Shown here piece by piece: positions 24,901-37,331 of a DNA stretch of 64,000 nucleotides (its first letter is position 1; each line of letters opens with the position of its first letter). The position numbers were made by a program, and so were the translations under genes. Origin of the DNA: Tenebrio molitor (lineage: Eukaryota > Arthropoda > Insecta > Coleoptera > Tenebrionidae). The stretch spans positions 4,154,001-4,218,000 of the forward strand of contig NC_091055.1 in assembly GCF_963966145.1 (NCBI RefSeq), written 5' to 3'. The notes under the pieces were generated by a model. The model searched no databases, was not told where the DNA came from, and saw only the letters and a list, made by a program, of their open reading frames with translations.

Positions 24901-27689
24901 GTTTCAATGAAATGAAGTGAATTTTTAAATTCGCCAATTTAATCGACAACATCTCTTGCGATTAATTTCATAAACGAGGACGAATGTGCGAAAATTTCTT
25001 CTTAATTCAAATAAATAAATACATGCGTGCCCAAAAAATTTAGTTGAACAATTAGTGATAAGGAAAATTAAAATCTTCAAAGTTATTTTAAGACATGTTT
25101 GTACGACACGAGCAGCTGAACCATGAATTTAAGTAACTGACTTGCTTTGCTTAAAGTAAAAAACAGTTTTAGCCGAATATACGAAAATATTGTTTCTTGG
25201 CTTTTGTTTTCTTGTTACTATTAATACACCGTACTATTTCAGATGCCGTGACTTAATTAAACATAATCCCATTTGGATATTACATATTTATAAATCGATG
25301 TAATTTTTTGAATCTTTATTTCTAAAAAATGTACTTTAGAAAAGTTGTTGCTTTAGTAGAAAAATTGTCAGATTGACCAAAGCTGTAATGATGGAGCCTC
25401 AAATGTTCAAAATTTTTTTACACCGCTCGAAAATATTTAGTGCAAGATAAAACAACAAAGATCTCATTTTTGGAACACTTTTATGTCTAAAAAATGTATA
25501 ACTTATCTCTTTATTCAGAAAGGAGATCTTGAAGTTATTTTACATATTTAAATAAACATTTTAAATTAAAACTTGTATGCTGTGTTACTTACACAGAACG
25601 TCATTTTTGTTTTTTCTTAAATATTAGCCGAACGCGATTATGGTTTTTTACAATGTCTAATTAAGTCAATCTCGAGAGTATATATTAATAAAGCAAAACA
25701 TATATTTTATCAGCAGGTACATATTTTCATTTCTTTCATAAATGAAAATTATTATTCATGTTTTTGTATCGATTTAAATCGGTCAATTGATCGAGAAATA
25801 GATCAGGGGAAAGATATTACGAAATATGTAGTAACGTGGTGAAATTGTTCAAATAAAATAAATTTCACTGGTACATATTTTCAAGTATGTACCTACTTCT
25901 TGACAATTGTTACGAGTTACAATTCATACTCTGTCCTAAAACAGGACAGTGGCATTGTTTCACACGACACAGAGTCTGTATTGGTTTAAAAAATTCGACC
26001 TTACCTGCAAATGCAGTTTAAACACGAGAGAATTGCTTTTGTGCCTAAAAAATAGCATAAATCATCACGCTAATGAAGCATGAACGTTCAGCTTTATGGT
26101 TGTGAGTTTGAGGTTACCGCAAAACAGAAGAAAAATGCGATTAGTAATTTTAATTAGGTAAACATAAAACGAAAATTAATATCAGGTGAAAAAGTGTCGC
26201 CTTATGTGTGAAATACTCCTTAGACACATGAGAAAACAATTTTTTTAGACGCAGTTTGCGTAATTTATTTTTTAATACACCGTCCCGAAGTTGAAGAATG
26301 TCATAAAAGTTAATTCAACGTGGCCGAAGATAATTTGGAAGGAAATTGAGCGTTTGGCGAAATGGGCCAATTAAATTTGTGCTTGTCAGAATGCAAATTT
26401 TCCGGAAAAATCGGTTATGTAATGGAGTTTTGAGCACACAGTGTGGCACAATGCAGTTTTTTAGCTAAGCGATAAACAAACAGAGATCGTAATCGGTGTT
26501 ATCGAGGACTAGCAAATTACAAATATAAATTTTTATCTCGGTATTGTTGGTAATTGAATTGTTGACTACGTGCTTATCTCCACATAGATTATTTATTGCA
26601 TTTAGAAGTGTTTTTTTTTTTAAATGTAGGTTTCCACTGTTTAAATTGGCCGAGAGTTAGAGACTAGAGAGTAGCCTGCTGCAATATATCCTCTTGTTTT
26701 ATGAATCTGCAAAGTACGAGTCAATAGCCACAAGTCAATGTCATCGGCGGTTAATATAAGAAAATTAAATAAAGATGAATAAATATTGCGTTTGAGTCAG
26801 ACGCTTCTTAAGTTTTAGAGTCAATAAGTGATAATCGAACGGAACGTGTTAGATTTAACGTCAGGTATTGTTAAGTTTGTTTCTTCATCAGCGTAGAACT
26901 ATTTTTGTTTTCCCAGGCCACGTTTATTTTCCTTCAACTCCCCGCTATAGTAAATTATACATGTCAAACAGCTGTTACTCGGCTTTTTCTATATTTAACT
27001 CTCTAAACAAGAATGCATCTCCAGTTTTCAAAAACGAAAGACATTCACCTCATCCGCGCGACCGCCAGACACCCCAAGACTCTTATTATTCGGTTACATA
27101 AAACTCCAAATTGTGGCATAACCGTTTTATTAGTCGCAAGGTTGGTCAAGGGCACTAACAAACTGCCAAAACTCGAGTTTGCCAAATTACGTTACACAAG
27201 TAACCCAATTTTCCGATTTATTTACCATTTTCTTTTGTTTTCTATTTTTTGGTTGATTTTATTTTTTTAAGAGAAATAATCCTGGACAAAGTGTCGCAAA
27301 AGTTGACTCCATGCACGACTCCCAAACCGGCTCCCCCACCGCCACCCCCCAAGGTGGAACCATCGAGACCGCCCCAGCCAGCCCCCAAGCCCGCTCCTCC
27401 CCCGCCCCCACCGAAAGCCCCGCTGCCCCCGAAGTTGGACCCTCCCGCTAAGCCCCCGCGCTCGCCCTCTCCCCACCCGCTGAGGACGGAGGCCTTCGAA
27501 GACATCGAGTACGAGGAGGAGGACAGCGAGGAAGAAGACGAGGACTCGGTGGTCGATTCGGCGCCCCCCAAGCCGGGGCCTAAGCCGGGGCCCAATTCGG
27601 TTAATGATTTCATTAACGTCGAAATCGGACAAGAGAGACGTAGTCTTGGTCCCCAGCAAAGGTACAACGACCAACTACTAAAAAAGTAA
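21913..27689 (+). CDS. Proline-rich, acidic small protein (two-exon model)
   Basis: Exon 2 (27272-27689) is a GC-rich island of coding sequence in AT-rich DNA, ending in TAA, with AATAAA at 27726-27731. Exon 1 (21913-21956) encodes MFTLWYSVLSWKEY and ends AG|GTGAGT. Its two leftover bases plus the A at 27272 make AGA, so the frame is kept and the joined product has 153 residues. Domains: a short N-terminal segment (to about residue 29, ending REIILDKVSQKLT), two polyproline blocks (PAPPPPPPK twice) among many Pro/Lys repeats, an acidic run (EYEEEDSEEEDED), and a tail FINVEIGQERRSL. Polyproline runs of this kind bind SH3, WW, profilin or EVH1 partners. The pairing across a 5.3-kb intron rests on phase and splice quality only, and extra exons between are possible. 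Family not recognised. Confidence 0.6.
21957..27271 (+). other. Large intron of the proline-rich gene
   Basis: 5.3 kb of AT-rich noncoding sequence. A short inverted repeat CGAGCA/TGCTCG lies at 22824-22843. No strong open frame, splice-bounded exon, tRNA-like fold or transposon end was recognised. Confidence 0.5.
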
Positions 27690-30549
27690 ATTCACTAACA
27701 TTTGTCTCACGAATTAACTACTAAAAATAAACGGAACTAATAAATTGTTACCGAAGAAAAACGTCTTTTATTGGGCGCCGAGGGAGGTCAAATAAATTGC
27801 CGTTTCACTATTGGATCCTATTGAACCAAATTTGACACATCGACACCAGACTGACGTACCTAATACACAAAATATTTTTCATTTTAGAAAAAAAAAATCG
27901 AATTCTACCAAAGCCCCCTAGAATGTAGGTACATTGAAAATTTAAGATCTATTTATATTTTTAAGCAGAGACAGTTTGACGATCATTCGATGACGACTAA
28001 ATCTATTCCATTAGAAGCTATTAAAATCTAGTCGTCGGTTTAAAAATATTTTTAATCTTTGATCTATTTCAGGACGTTTAAGTGAAATCTTTTTACAAGC
28101 TTGGTTACTCTACCCACTTTTCGGAAAAAATATTTCCCATTTGTTACTAAAATACCGAAAGAATTTAAATGAAGTACTATTTAAAATAAAATTTCAACTT
28201 CAACACGTTATAAACGATCGTATAGTTTTAATTTGGTGAATTTTTATTGACTTAAAAAACACAAAAATCTGCTGTGGACCAGCTAATTGTCTCAAGTTTT
28301 AATTTTGAAAAAATCTGTTTGTGTGTAGCCTAAAACAGTTGAGCATCATAAATAATATGGGGCAACTAAAATGTCGTATCCACTTATAGTTTAATTTTTA
28401 CACTTTGTTACAAAATGTTTGTCGTATTGTCGTTATCTCAAGCCTATATTGAAAATGTTTCTCCATTAATAAAAATGAAGTTTTGTGTACTTAGTACATC
28501 AATATCTGTAGTGAAACTTTATTTGAGATTATTTCTCACGTCCTACTCAACTCTTAAACCAGAACAGACGCATTCATTTAGATTTTTTAAACGAAACAAT
28601 GTGGTTAGGTTTTTACATATTTGTACGAAGCTTAAAATAATTCTACTAAACTGAGTAAATTGTTTATGACTGTGGGTTTTTTTCCACACAGATGAAAATT
28701 ATTAGTCGTAAAATGATTATTCAGAAGCTCAAACATATAATTTTGTTTTATGTTGAACGTCTGAAGTTTCGTAAAAATTCGTCTCACGAAAATCGGTAAT
28801 GTATGTTTTCTGAACGATCATTTTTCCTTGTTCTTTTCTTGTACAAATTATTATCCAGGGACCGAGATAATTACATCGATCGACATGTCAAGAGGAGTAT
28901 TTTATTATTATCTCGTCGTGAACAAATTTTGTAAAAGGACATTAAGTATTTAGGATAGGACAAGGACGTGAAGTGGCACCGAGATCGATAAACGTGGGGA
29001 TAAACAGCTGATCTCGAGAACCACCCCAATGTAACCTACATTCAGGTTTAATGTCAACTTGTTTCCTTGCAAAAGTCGGAATCAGTTGTCGGAACATCTC
29101 AGCGTTACGTAATCCACAACATCATAAAGTATTAACGTGAACATGAATAATAAACTGCTTTTTGTCAATCACTATGGTCTGGCTGGTGCGAAATAATCGC
29201 ATTACGTAAATTGTACGTGTTTATAACACTGCAAATATAAATATTGCTCCGTAAATCAAATGTTTGAAAGCTTCCAACTTAATGTTTCCTCAAATTGCAC
29301 GGTTGTTCTAGCAGCGAAAAACAGTTTGCTTCCAGCAGACGCCCCAGTAATTGATCCTGAATGAATTAAATTGTTTTCGTTGTTAATAAAAAGGCAAGAG
29401 ACGAGTGGTTTATAGTCCGATCTGAGTAATCTTCGATAAGTGCTCGTCATATGATTTTAGAGCGATAAACCTTGTAGCAGACATCTTTTCCTGTGCAATT
29501 AGATAATGAGATTAGCCGATATCTATAGGTGTGAATCACGAGTTCAAATTTCGATTATTGCTCGAACCATAGTAACCAGACAAAAAATCTTGTTTTGAAG
29601 TTTGAATTTTGCAGCCTGTGCCAGCTGGCTCGTAATGGGAGTTATTTTTTTGTATTTTCGTTTGAATGAAGTCGAAAATATTGTTATGTAACTAATAGTA
29701 AATTTTCTTCGCTCGGTTTTAATTTATTTCGTTGATAGGTACAAAAATAAATGTCTAAAAATAATGAAACCGCTCGTTTACCGGTCGTTATGTAAGATTT
29801 TTTCCAACAATCCACCAATAAAAATCCAATCAATCGATTACACAGGTTTGGTTCTATGCATGACTGAATTGAATTGTGCATTATTGCAGCGAGATAATAA
29901 ATTTAAAGCTGACCGATTCGTCGACGAAATAAATGTCAAAATAAATATGAAATTGTGGTTTGTTCTTCCACCCCGATCGACTTTTCGTCGGAATGACAGA
30001 AAACATGCGACGCTATTTATAACATTTGGTTCTTGTGAAGCTCCCGGTGCTGCCAGCTAAATTAGATATTTTATTAGCTCAGTTTACCAAACTGAACTCT
30101 AATATTCCTTTATCTTGATTTTGCGAGCTGATCAATACCTCGAGAAAGGTGTTTTCGCAACTCCTTATCACCGGTCAGCTCCGCTTTTATTTTAGTCGAC
30201 TGATTCGGCTCCGAAATCAATCGGAAACGTTTAATTACCTTTCAGACCTTGAAAATGACAAATTGTGCAAAAGTTTCTGATTAAAATTTAGAAAAAAGCA
30301 ACCGGAAAATCTCCCCTCCATCGGCCAAAGGAGAGGGGATATTTCAAATAGATTTTATCAGTTAATTCCTTAAAAAAAATAAATTTTCAAGTTCACTATC
30401 GAAAATTCAAAGTGGTAGGTCGGGCAAGAATACGTTAAAGCCAACGATTGGTTCAATGTAATTCTGTAAACCTGACGTCATTGGGGTGGTGGGGTTGACA
30501 CCAAGACCTCTTCTACAACGGGTACCTACTCATAAACTCATAGTCGGTT
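27690..30549. other. Intergenic region
   Basis: Nearly 2.9 kb of AT-rich DNA with no supported exon. A small G+C stem, TCCCCTC with GAGGGGA, sits at about 30311-30342. I see nothing else. Confidence 0.5.
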
Positions 30550-30592
30550 CATTCTTCAGAGAGTGTGTTTCAAGCCAGACTTTCAAACTAAG
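30550..30592 (+). promoter_or_regulatory. Candidate distal promoter and noncoding first exon of arginine kinase
   Basis: The stretch at 30550-30560 (CATTCTTCAGA) resembles an arthropod initiator. About 40 bases later there is a strong donor, ACTAAG|GTGAGATT, ending at 30592. Splicing from here to the acceptor at 32178 would give the standard protein starting MVDAAVLEKL. Inferred from motifs only. Confidence 0.35.
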
Positions 30593-31699
30593 GTGAGATT
30601 TTTCTCATTTTAATTCACTAACCATCGCTTAGCTTATCTCTGGTGGTGCTTTTATCAAACATTTTACTCACACTCGTTGCTTTTAACTGCAAATTTTAAC
30701 AATTCGTCCTCCGATTTGTACCGATTAGATAAGTTGTGTCAAGCTTCCCTCAGTCAGAGAAGCCCTAACTAACAGCCAGTTTTTAGTATTACGTAACATT
30801 GGGCGTTTTTGTGACCCTTCGTTTCACACCGGACGACGACGTTTCGTCAATTATCCAATAAACCGCCTCGTTAACCAGTTAGTTTTTATTAGTGACTCAC
30901 GTACTCGAAATTTGCCTCAACAAATAAACGACTAGTTCAACAAACGATACATTTTTCCGCCGCAATGCTCAACAAATTCGTGCGAATCGCGAACTGCCTA
31001 ATTCGCGCCAAATCCGCGACTCTCTTCTCTCCGACTAGTTTCGCACATTTTTCAATTCCAACGCTAAAATCGCCTCCACATCTACAACTGAAAAGGTGAA
31101 TTGTTGCCATCGCCGCAAAATTATTTATTGTTCAATTTCCCGGTTAAAGAATTTAACGATTCGTGCGCCTGAAAGTTATGCAACATATAATTCATCTACT
31201 ATTGATCTCGCGTGCAGCAGAGCTGGGGTTTCCGTATAATCCGGCGTTAGCCCTTTTCGTCGCTCGACCTTTAGAAACTTGTAAAACAGTCGGCATAATT
31301 TTGACAGATTGGGGGGTCTCGGGGGGCGGGTCCGGGGGTTTCAGAAACTGGCTGAGTAGAATGTAAAGTGGCTGTCTGTGCACATATACTCACTCGCGCT
31401 TGCCTTTGACATGATGTGTATCAGCGGGGGTTTGTTTATGGCGCGAGGTCAGCGCCGCGGGGGTGGATTTAATTTTAATCCTGTTGGCGCGCTTTTGGTG
31501 GATGCGCCGGTTTAGTGGTCTCGATTGTTTCTATTGTTTTGTGACGGATAGAACGGTCGATTATTGCGTTAGATAGGGGTAGCTATCTTAGGGGTGGTCA
31601 AGTTTGGGGACAATTATTAGAGACACGCAATTGGATTGGTCGTCTGTACGCATAGATATGCGTTTATCGATCTGGTAAAACTGCGCCCTGTCTATCCTA

Positions 31700-31870
31700 T
31701 GCTCGCACGTCAGTCAGAGCGGGAAGCGCACGGCGGCTATACGAACTGAAGAAGACGGTTTAAACGCCTTATTGGAAAGGGCGTCGTCCCAAACCCCATG
31801 CCGTATAGTTGGTCCATCCATTTAGTTGTAGTGTCCATAGAGTGTATATTCATTTAGCTAAATAGAAAAA
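31700..31870 (+). promoter_or_regulatory. Candidate proximal promoter and 5' UTR for the alternative arginine kinase transcript
   Basis: A TCAGTC initiator match lies at 31710-31715 in a CpG-rich stretch that continues from about 30.9 kb. About 160 bp further on is the ATG at 31871. No TATA box was seen at the expected spacing. Promoter status is inferred. Confidence 0.35.
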
Positions 31871-31926
31871 ATGGGAGGTTGCGCATCTAAGGAAAATTCT
31901 AAAAAACCGAAAGAGGATGAATCGGG
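31871..31926 (+). CDS. Alternative first coding exon of arginine kinase (N-myristoylation type)
   Basis: The exon encodes MGGCASKENSKKPKEDES plus two bases (GG). MGGCASK has Gly2 with small residues following, the pattern recognised by N-myristoyltransferase, and Cys4 could be palmitoylated. Three GT donors lie before the in-frame stop. Only the first (GG|GTTTGT, 31927) splices in frame to the arginine kinase exon at 32179: GG+A gives Gly, then Lys-Ser-Thr, then the usual Met. The other two lead to a stop at once. The in-frame fit across the 5' leader of the next exon is the main evidence. The donor is weak at positions +3 and +4. Confidence 0.55.
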
Positions 31927-32188
31927 GTTTGTACCATTCGTATCCTGTTGATGTCATGCATGGGTCAATAGCACCGACGGGTGCGTCTGGAATTCTGTGG
32001 AAGCTTTATGTCTTGTCTTGTTCGTGTCTCCGCTACCTCAAGTACGCAACTATAAACTCTTTGCACACATCATAACACCATTCGAGTAACAAAGTGAATA
32101 ACGATCATCCCTCCAAATGAAATGATACAGTTTAGCTTCGATCTCGTGCGTCATCCGTAACCTGTCGAAATGTTATAGAAAATCCACC

Positions 32189-33304
32189 ATGGTTGACGCC
32201 GCCGTTTTGGAAAAATTGGAAGCCGGTTTCAAGAAACTGGAAGCTTCCGATTCTAAATCCCTCTTGAAAAAATACTTGACCAGAGAGTTGTTCGACAACT
32301 TGAAGACCAAGAAAACTTCTTTCGGTTCCACTCTCCTCGACGTGATCCAATCTGGTAAGTTGGTCTGATTGTCGATGAAATCGTACTGATCAAGTGTTAC
32401 AGGTTTGGAAAATCATGATTCCGGAATCGGTATCTACGCTCCCGATGCCGAAGCCTACTCCGTCTTCTCCGACTTGTTCGACCCCATCATCGAAGACTAC
32501 CACGGTGGATTCAAGAAGTCCGACAAACATCCCCCCAAGAACTGGGGTGACACCAGCGTGTTCGGCAACTTGGACCCTGCTGGAGAGTACATCGTGTCGA
32601 CTCGCGTCCGCTGCGGTCGCTCCTTGGAAGGCTACCCCTTCAACCCTTGCTTGACCGAGGAACAATACAAGGAGATGGAACAGAAGGTCTCCTCGACTCT
32701 CTCCGGTCTCGAGGGAGAGCTCAAGGGTACTTTCTACCCTCTGACTGGCATGAGCAAAGAGGTCCAGCAGAAGTTGATCGACGATCACTTCTTGTTCAAG
32801 GAGGGCGATCGCTTCTTGCAAGCTGCCAACGCTTGCCGCTTCTGGCCCTCCGGCCGTGGCATTTTCCACAACGACGCCAAGACCTTCTTGGTTTGGTGCA
32901 ACGAAGAAGATCACCTTCGCATCATTTCCATGCAGATGGGAGGCGACTTGGGACAGGTTTACCGCAGACTGGTGACAGCCGTCAACGATATCGAAAAGCG
33001 TATTCCTTTCTCGCACAGCGACAGATTCGGTTTCCTCACCTTCTGTCCCACCAATCTCGGTACAACTGTTCGTGCCTCTGTTCACATCAAAGTTCCCAAA
33101 CTCTCCGCCAACAAGGCTAAGTTGGACGAAGTCGCCGGCAAGTTTAACTTGCAGGTCCGCGGAACTCGCGGTGAGCACACCGAAGCCGAGGGCGGAGTCT
33201 ACGACATTTCCAACAAGAGGCGCATGGGTCTCACCGAGTACGACGCCGTTAAGGAAATGTATGACGGCATTGCCGAAATCATCAAGATCGAGAAGGAGTT
33301 GTAA
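32189..33304 (+). CDS. Argk: Arginine kinase
   Basis: Two exons, 32189-32354 and 32403-33304, give 355 residues, the normal length. The enzyme moves phosphate between ATP and arginine to make phosphoarginine, the energy buffer of arthropod muscle and nerve. The N-terminal domain opens MVDAAVLEKLEAGFKKLEA; the kinase domain has the guanidino-kinase signature CPTNLGT with the reactive cysteine (about Cys270), the substrate-binding glutamate in CNEEDH (about Glu224), arginines in STRVRCGRS, and RGTRGEHTE (about Glu313), then DISNKRRMGLTEYD near the end. The exons are GC-rich with a codon choice typical of a highly expressed gene. A second, upstream first exon (31871-31926) may extend the N-terminus. 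Poly(A) signal AATAAA at 33598-33603. Confidence 0.98.
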
Positions 33305-34858
33305 ACCCCGTACATTCTAATCATACGTGATTCACTACTTATAAGCAATGACATACATAATTTGAGTAAGTATATCTTGTTTGCCAAAGGTACCAGTGGA
33401 TGCTTATACTGCTAAGTTAAGATGGTGTCTGGACATGAGTTAGTGTATTCAGCTTTCTAGTCGACATTGTTTTCAAATGTGAAAAATTCTTACAAATTAC
33501 AAAACATTGGATTTTTCTTATTTATTTATTTTTAATGTATTTATGTAAAAACGGAAGTATTATTTTAAAACGCAACTGCAAATTTATTACAACATTTAAT
33601 AAAAGACGTCCAATGTACACGAGTTTTTTTTTACCACCGCCATATCCAAACCACTTTTAAAACCGGTTAACAACTTTGGTTGCAACCAATCCTAAAATGG
33701 GACGAGCCCACCCGCCATTTTGCTTTCCGCTGACAAGAAATCGAAGTTTAAATATCTCCCCTACCCTCACCCTCGAATTTCATTAAGTGAGTACTTCTAC
33801 CCCGCCGGTAAAAGCTAATTAAGTAGCTTGCTGACGGAATAATTCGAATACATCCACCGTTCAGATGATTTTATTAAAATAATCCCGAGCACTCGGACCA
33901 GCCTGAAACCTTATATTTGCTAATGCTACGATTTATTGTTGTTTATGAAGAGCTTAACGAAATTCTGAAAATCTCATTAAGAGCGGATTAACTCGATTTA
34001 TGAAGTCGACACAACAACATCATGCAATATTCAGACTGTCTCTGTATGACTGGTTGCCACCAGCTACACATTTTTTTAAATTTAATTTTATAAAATCAAT
34101 TTGAGCTATATTTATCCAGCATTCTATCGATTTAAGCGTCTCCCGTACACCATGAATAAAAGATGTTGTTTTATTTATTTCAATAATTGATTCAAATTTC
34201 AGCTTGAAAAAAATTTCTGTATTACTGAAATGTAAAAATTAGTCACATAAAAACTAACAAACGGATTGAACGTGCAATTTTCTCTAAACATAACAGTCTC
34301 AGACTCTGTAAAACAAACGACTACTGTTCACGTCCCAGATATATTCTAAACTGATATTTAAGCCAGATCTTTCAAGAACATCAATCATAATTTTTATAGA
34401 CTGGTTAAACTTTACCTTATAAAATATACCAATTTCATATAGGTACTCACTTAAAAGTAATTGCAGTGAAGAATTGTGTGCTTTGAAACAAAACATTTTC
34501 CCGTCTTCATATTTTTAGTTTGTTGTTTCTGTTTTATTAAAGACTTGTGAGCAAATCTAACATGTGCTGCATTGCTAGGTGAAGTAAAACGATAACTCTG
34601 CTATCATTTCTTTTGCTTTTTTTAACAGTTATGTCGTCGTTACGACAAAACTTTTTCGGTGCAAAAATTATCCATGATGTGGTTCTATGTGGTCTGTTTA
34701 TGATATTTTTTATTATTTTTGCTTCAGAACGATTTTTTCAAAAAAAGTTTAGTATTAAAGCTTATATAGAAAACAATTCTTTAAATTGGTGTCATGAAAA
34801 AAATTATAGCTACATTTTTTGGACACGTTTCTTTTGCCTCCTGAATCGTTAGAGAATT

Positions 34859-35098
34859 TACATAAAGTCCATTAATTTTGTATTGAACTTTTCAAGGTTA
34901 ATTTTTTTTTTTTGACTTTGTAATTATGTTTTGTAAATAATGACATGCAGGTAAACACCGTAAACGTTGAATTGAGCATTGCGAAATCACATTATGTTGG
35001 TTAGATGCATGTCACTACTTACAAAACATAATTATAGAGCCAAAATTTAAATTATTTGACCTTGAAAAGTTCAATACAAAATGAATGGACTTTATAGG
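34859..35098. mobile_element. Foldback MITE, family A copy 1
   Basis: Arms of about 100 bp (34859-34965 and 34995-35098) are inverted copies. They share, for example, TTGTATTGAACTTTTCAAGG and, further in, AATTATGTTTTGTAA and GACATGCA. The centre is about 30 bp. No coding capacity. A diverged relative lies at 37790-38105. Confidence 0.75.
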
Positions 35099-35260
35099 AG
35101 GTATTGTCGTGACAAACACGATATTTTAAGTTGAAGATGGTAGATATTGTATCATTATTTTTTTTTTTAATCTAAGTTTATATAAACTGTGGTATTGTTA
35201 CAACGTAAATACAATGCAATATTATCAGTGATTTATTTATATTATTCTTTGTTTGAAATA

Positions 35261-35498
35261 TACAGTATGATAAAAAATGACGGAATCTGTTGGTAACAAT
35301 GAAATTTGGCAAATTTGAAATTAACCATCAAAATTCATTTTTGTAATAGCATAAACATAACCGGCACAACCAAAAATGTTTTTAATGTCGTCTCAAGTTA
35401 AAAAAATCCGCTCAAAACCAATTACGAGGCAAAAAAACACCGGTACTTTTCAATTGTTTCATTGCCAACAGACTCAGTCAGTGTTGATCACGCTGTAT
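35261..35498. mobile_element. MITE with about 45-bp imperfect terminal inverted repeats
   Basis: The left end is TATACAGTATGAT followed by AATCTGTTGGTAACAATGAAA. The right end, reverse-complemented, is TATACAGCGTGAT followed by GTCTGTTGGCAATGAAA. TA lies at both borders, as expected for a Tc1/mariner-type target duplication. The interior is 150 bp and noncoding. Confidence 0.7.
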
Positions 35499-35923
35499 AT
35501 ACATTATATGTTTGATCTAGAAAAATTAAATAGGAATACAAAATATCCCAATTGAATTTGACGTAGAATTAGAAGAAAACGTTACCAACCTAATTAAGTT
35601 GGTGACACATTTATTCCTTTTTAGTTTTCTACAGCTTTTGGCAAATTGAATATATTTGATTTGTCACAACAGGACCTTTCATGTCATTGTAAAAATATAA
35701 ATGAGGCGCTATGAATTTTTTGCACTTTTCGAAAGCTCGGAATTTAGTGATTTTTTATTTTTCTTGTTTCTACGCGCCCCTCCCAATTGTTTTCAAAACT
35801 ATCAGTCGGCTGTGGTAATACGATTAGTTTGAATATCCGAAAGCGGCGTTGGCTCGTCACCGGTGTTTTTCTCTTGAGTATTTTCCTTGAAAAAGTGAAA
35901 AGTATCATCTAATTTGTGTGGTC

Positions 35924-36531
35924 ATGGAGTCGTATTGCAGCAGTGATGACGAAATTGTATGGGAAACTCTAAACATGCAGGAAATAAAGACAACCAGGGT
36001 GTTTACAAAAGGTAGAAAAATCAGTCGGCGACATAGCGATATGTAAGTTATAGTCCGTTGCTATTTACAGGGTTGCAATTGTTTCGTGTTAGGAGCGGTT
36101 GTTCTTTGCCGTCTTCATCTTCCACTTCCAACACTGATAATACTGTAGTGAGTGACGAAAACTTCGACGTTCCCGGACCTTCGTCTTATTTGCCTCCTGA
36201 TCCGTCCGAATATGAATTCGAGTTTCAGGAATTTTTTGAGGCTGAACGCGAAGCCGCCCTTAATTTGAGTAACTTTGGGCATAATTCCGAAGAAACTGTG
36301 ATAATTATATCGTCCGATGAAGAAGATAGTCGCGATACGACCCAACAAATTTCCGTTCGGGAATCTTGCACGAAGAAGAACGATGACGTCATTGTGATTA
36401 GCGATGACAGTTCAGACAATTGCATGACAGATCCAGAGCAGCTGGCTCAAATGGATTCAGGGAAACAACAAAAGTCGGCTAATAATGGAAATAATAACAA
36501 TAATTCCACTAACCCTCTTGCGGAGGGTTAG
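35924..36531 (+). CDS. SIM-motif protein, short tandem paralogue
   Basis: Two exons, 35924-36042 and 36093-36531, give 185 residues. Exon 1 begins MESYCSSDDEIVW and ends at a HSD|M codon split by the intron in the same phase as the paralogue at 38326. Exon 2 carries two SUMO-interacting-motif-like sequences: VIIISSDEEDS (about 109-119) and DVIVISDDSSDN (about 138-149). Each is a hydrophobic V/I run followed by acidic/Ser residues. DPEQLAQM follows. The rest is Ser- and acid-rich, ending in an Asn-run before the stop. SIMs recruit SUMO or sumoylated proteins, so a nuclear role is likely, but the family is not recognised. It is much shorter than its neighbour and ends inside a perfect hairpin. 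AATAAA at 37002-37007. Confidence 0.8.
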
Positions 36532-36537
36532 TGGAAT
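36503..36537. repeat. Perfect 15-bp hairpin across the stop codon of the short SIM paralogue
   Basis: ATTCCACTAACCCTC (36503-36517) and GAGGGTTAGTGGAAT (36523-36537) are exact reverse complements around the loop TTGCG. The right arm contains the in-frame TAG. This could be a structured mRNA element or the scar of a small inverted duplication that cut the gene short. Confidence 0.8.
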
Positions 36538-37331
36538 AATTAAATTATTTTTATATTGTCTTAAATAGGACATAACAAAAAAGCAGCAGCTGTTAAAATT
36601 TGTTGTACTTTAGGAAATTAATGTAACTGATGTTGTTTGACCAGATCTCATCAATCTCGAAAAAGCATTTTTTGCTACGACTGAATAAGCATTTATCGAA
36701 AAAATCTAGTTATGTATTTTTTTACGGTTGTGATATCAGTTGTTCTAAATAATTATTACTTAATTATGCTACTTAGTATTTTAGTAATGTAATGTTAATT
36801 ACTGTTAACATTTGAATAGGTATTAATCTTTTAAAAAAATGCGAAGAGGATGTTTTTGGGATAACTAGTTATTATTATATTTTTATGGGAGTAGATGTGA
36901 TATTATGTATTTTCTTAATAGTTGTGATGTTCCTTATTATTTTCATAATTGTGATGTTATTTTTTTTTGTAGTTTATAAACGTTATAGTTCAAAGTTTTA
37001 CAATAAATTTTTTCATAACTTCAAATGTTAGTAGGTACCTTGTTAGATGCACAAATCGGTCTGGTTTCTCAAATGTTTCGTATAGCCGATAAGTACTTAA
37101 CTGGTGAATCACAACCCTCAACAGAACCCACCCTTGCTCATTCACACTTGTCATGATAATGTCATAATTATTTTAACCCCTTTTTCATAAAACCGGAATC
37201 TGTTCACACACTGCATAACCTTGGACCACTTCTAAACTAAATCTAATGCGAGAACACTAGACTGGAATTTTCGCGTCTCTATTATACCCATTTTCAATCA
37301 CCATCATTAAAATAGTTAATTGTAGAACTAC

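Larger units (their letters stand above)
33305..35923. other. Intergenic region with two MITE-like elements
   Basis: Holds the arginine kinase 3' UTR to about 33.6 kb, then AT-rich DNA with the inverted-repeat elements at 34859-35098 and 35261-35498. The last 200 bases before 35924 resemble the promoter of the next paralogue. No other exon seen. Confidence 0.5.

Noticed and set aside
27242..27674. Two minus-strand glycine/serine-rich frames opposite the proline-rich exon
   Set aside because: Antisense shadows of Pro codons (CCN read as NGG); splice signals and poly(A) signal support the plus strand.
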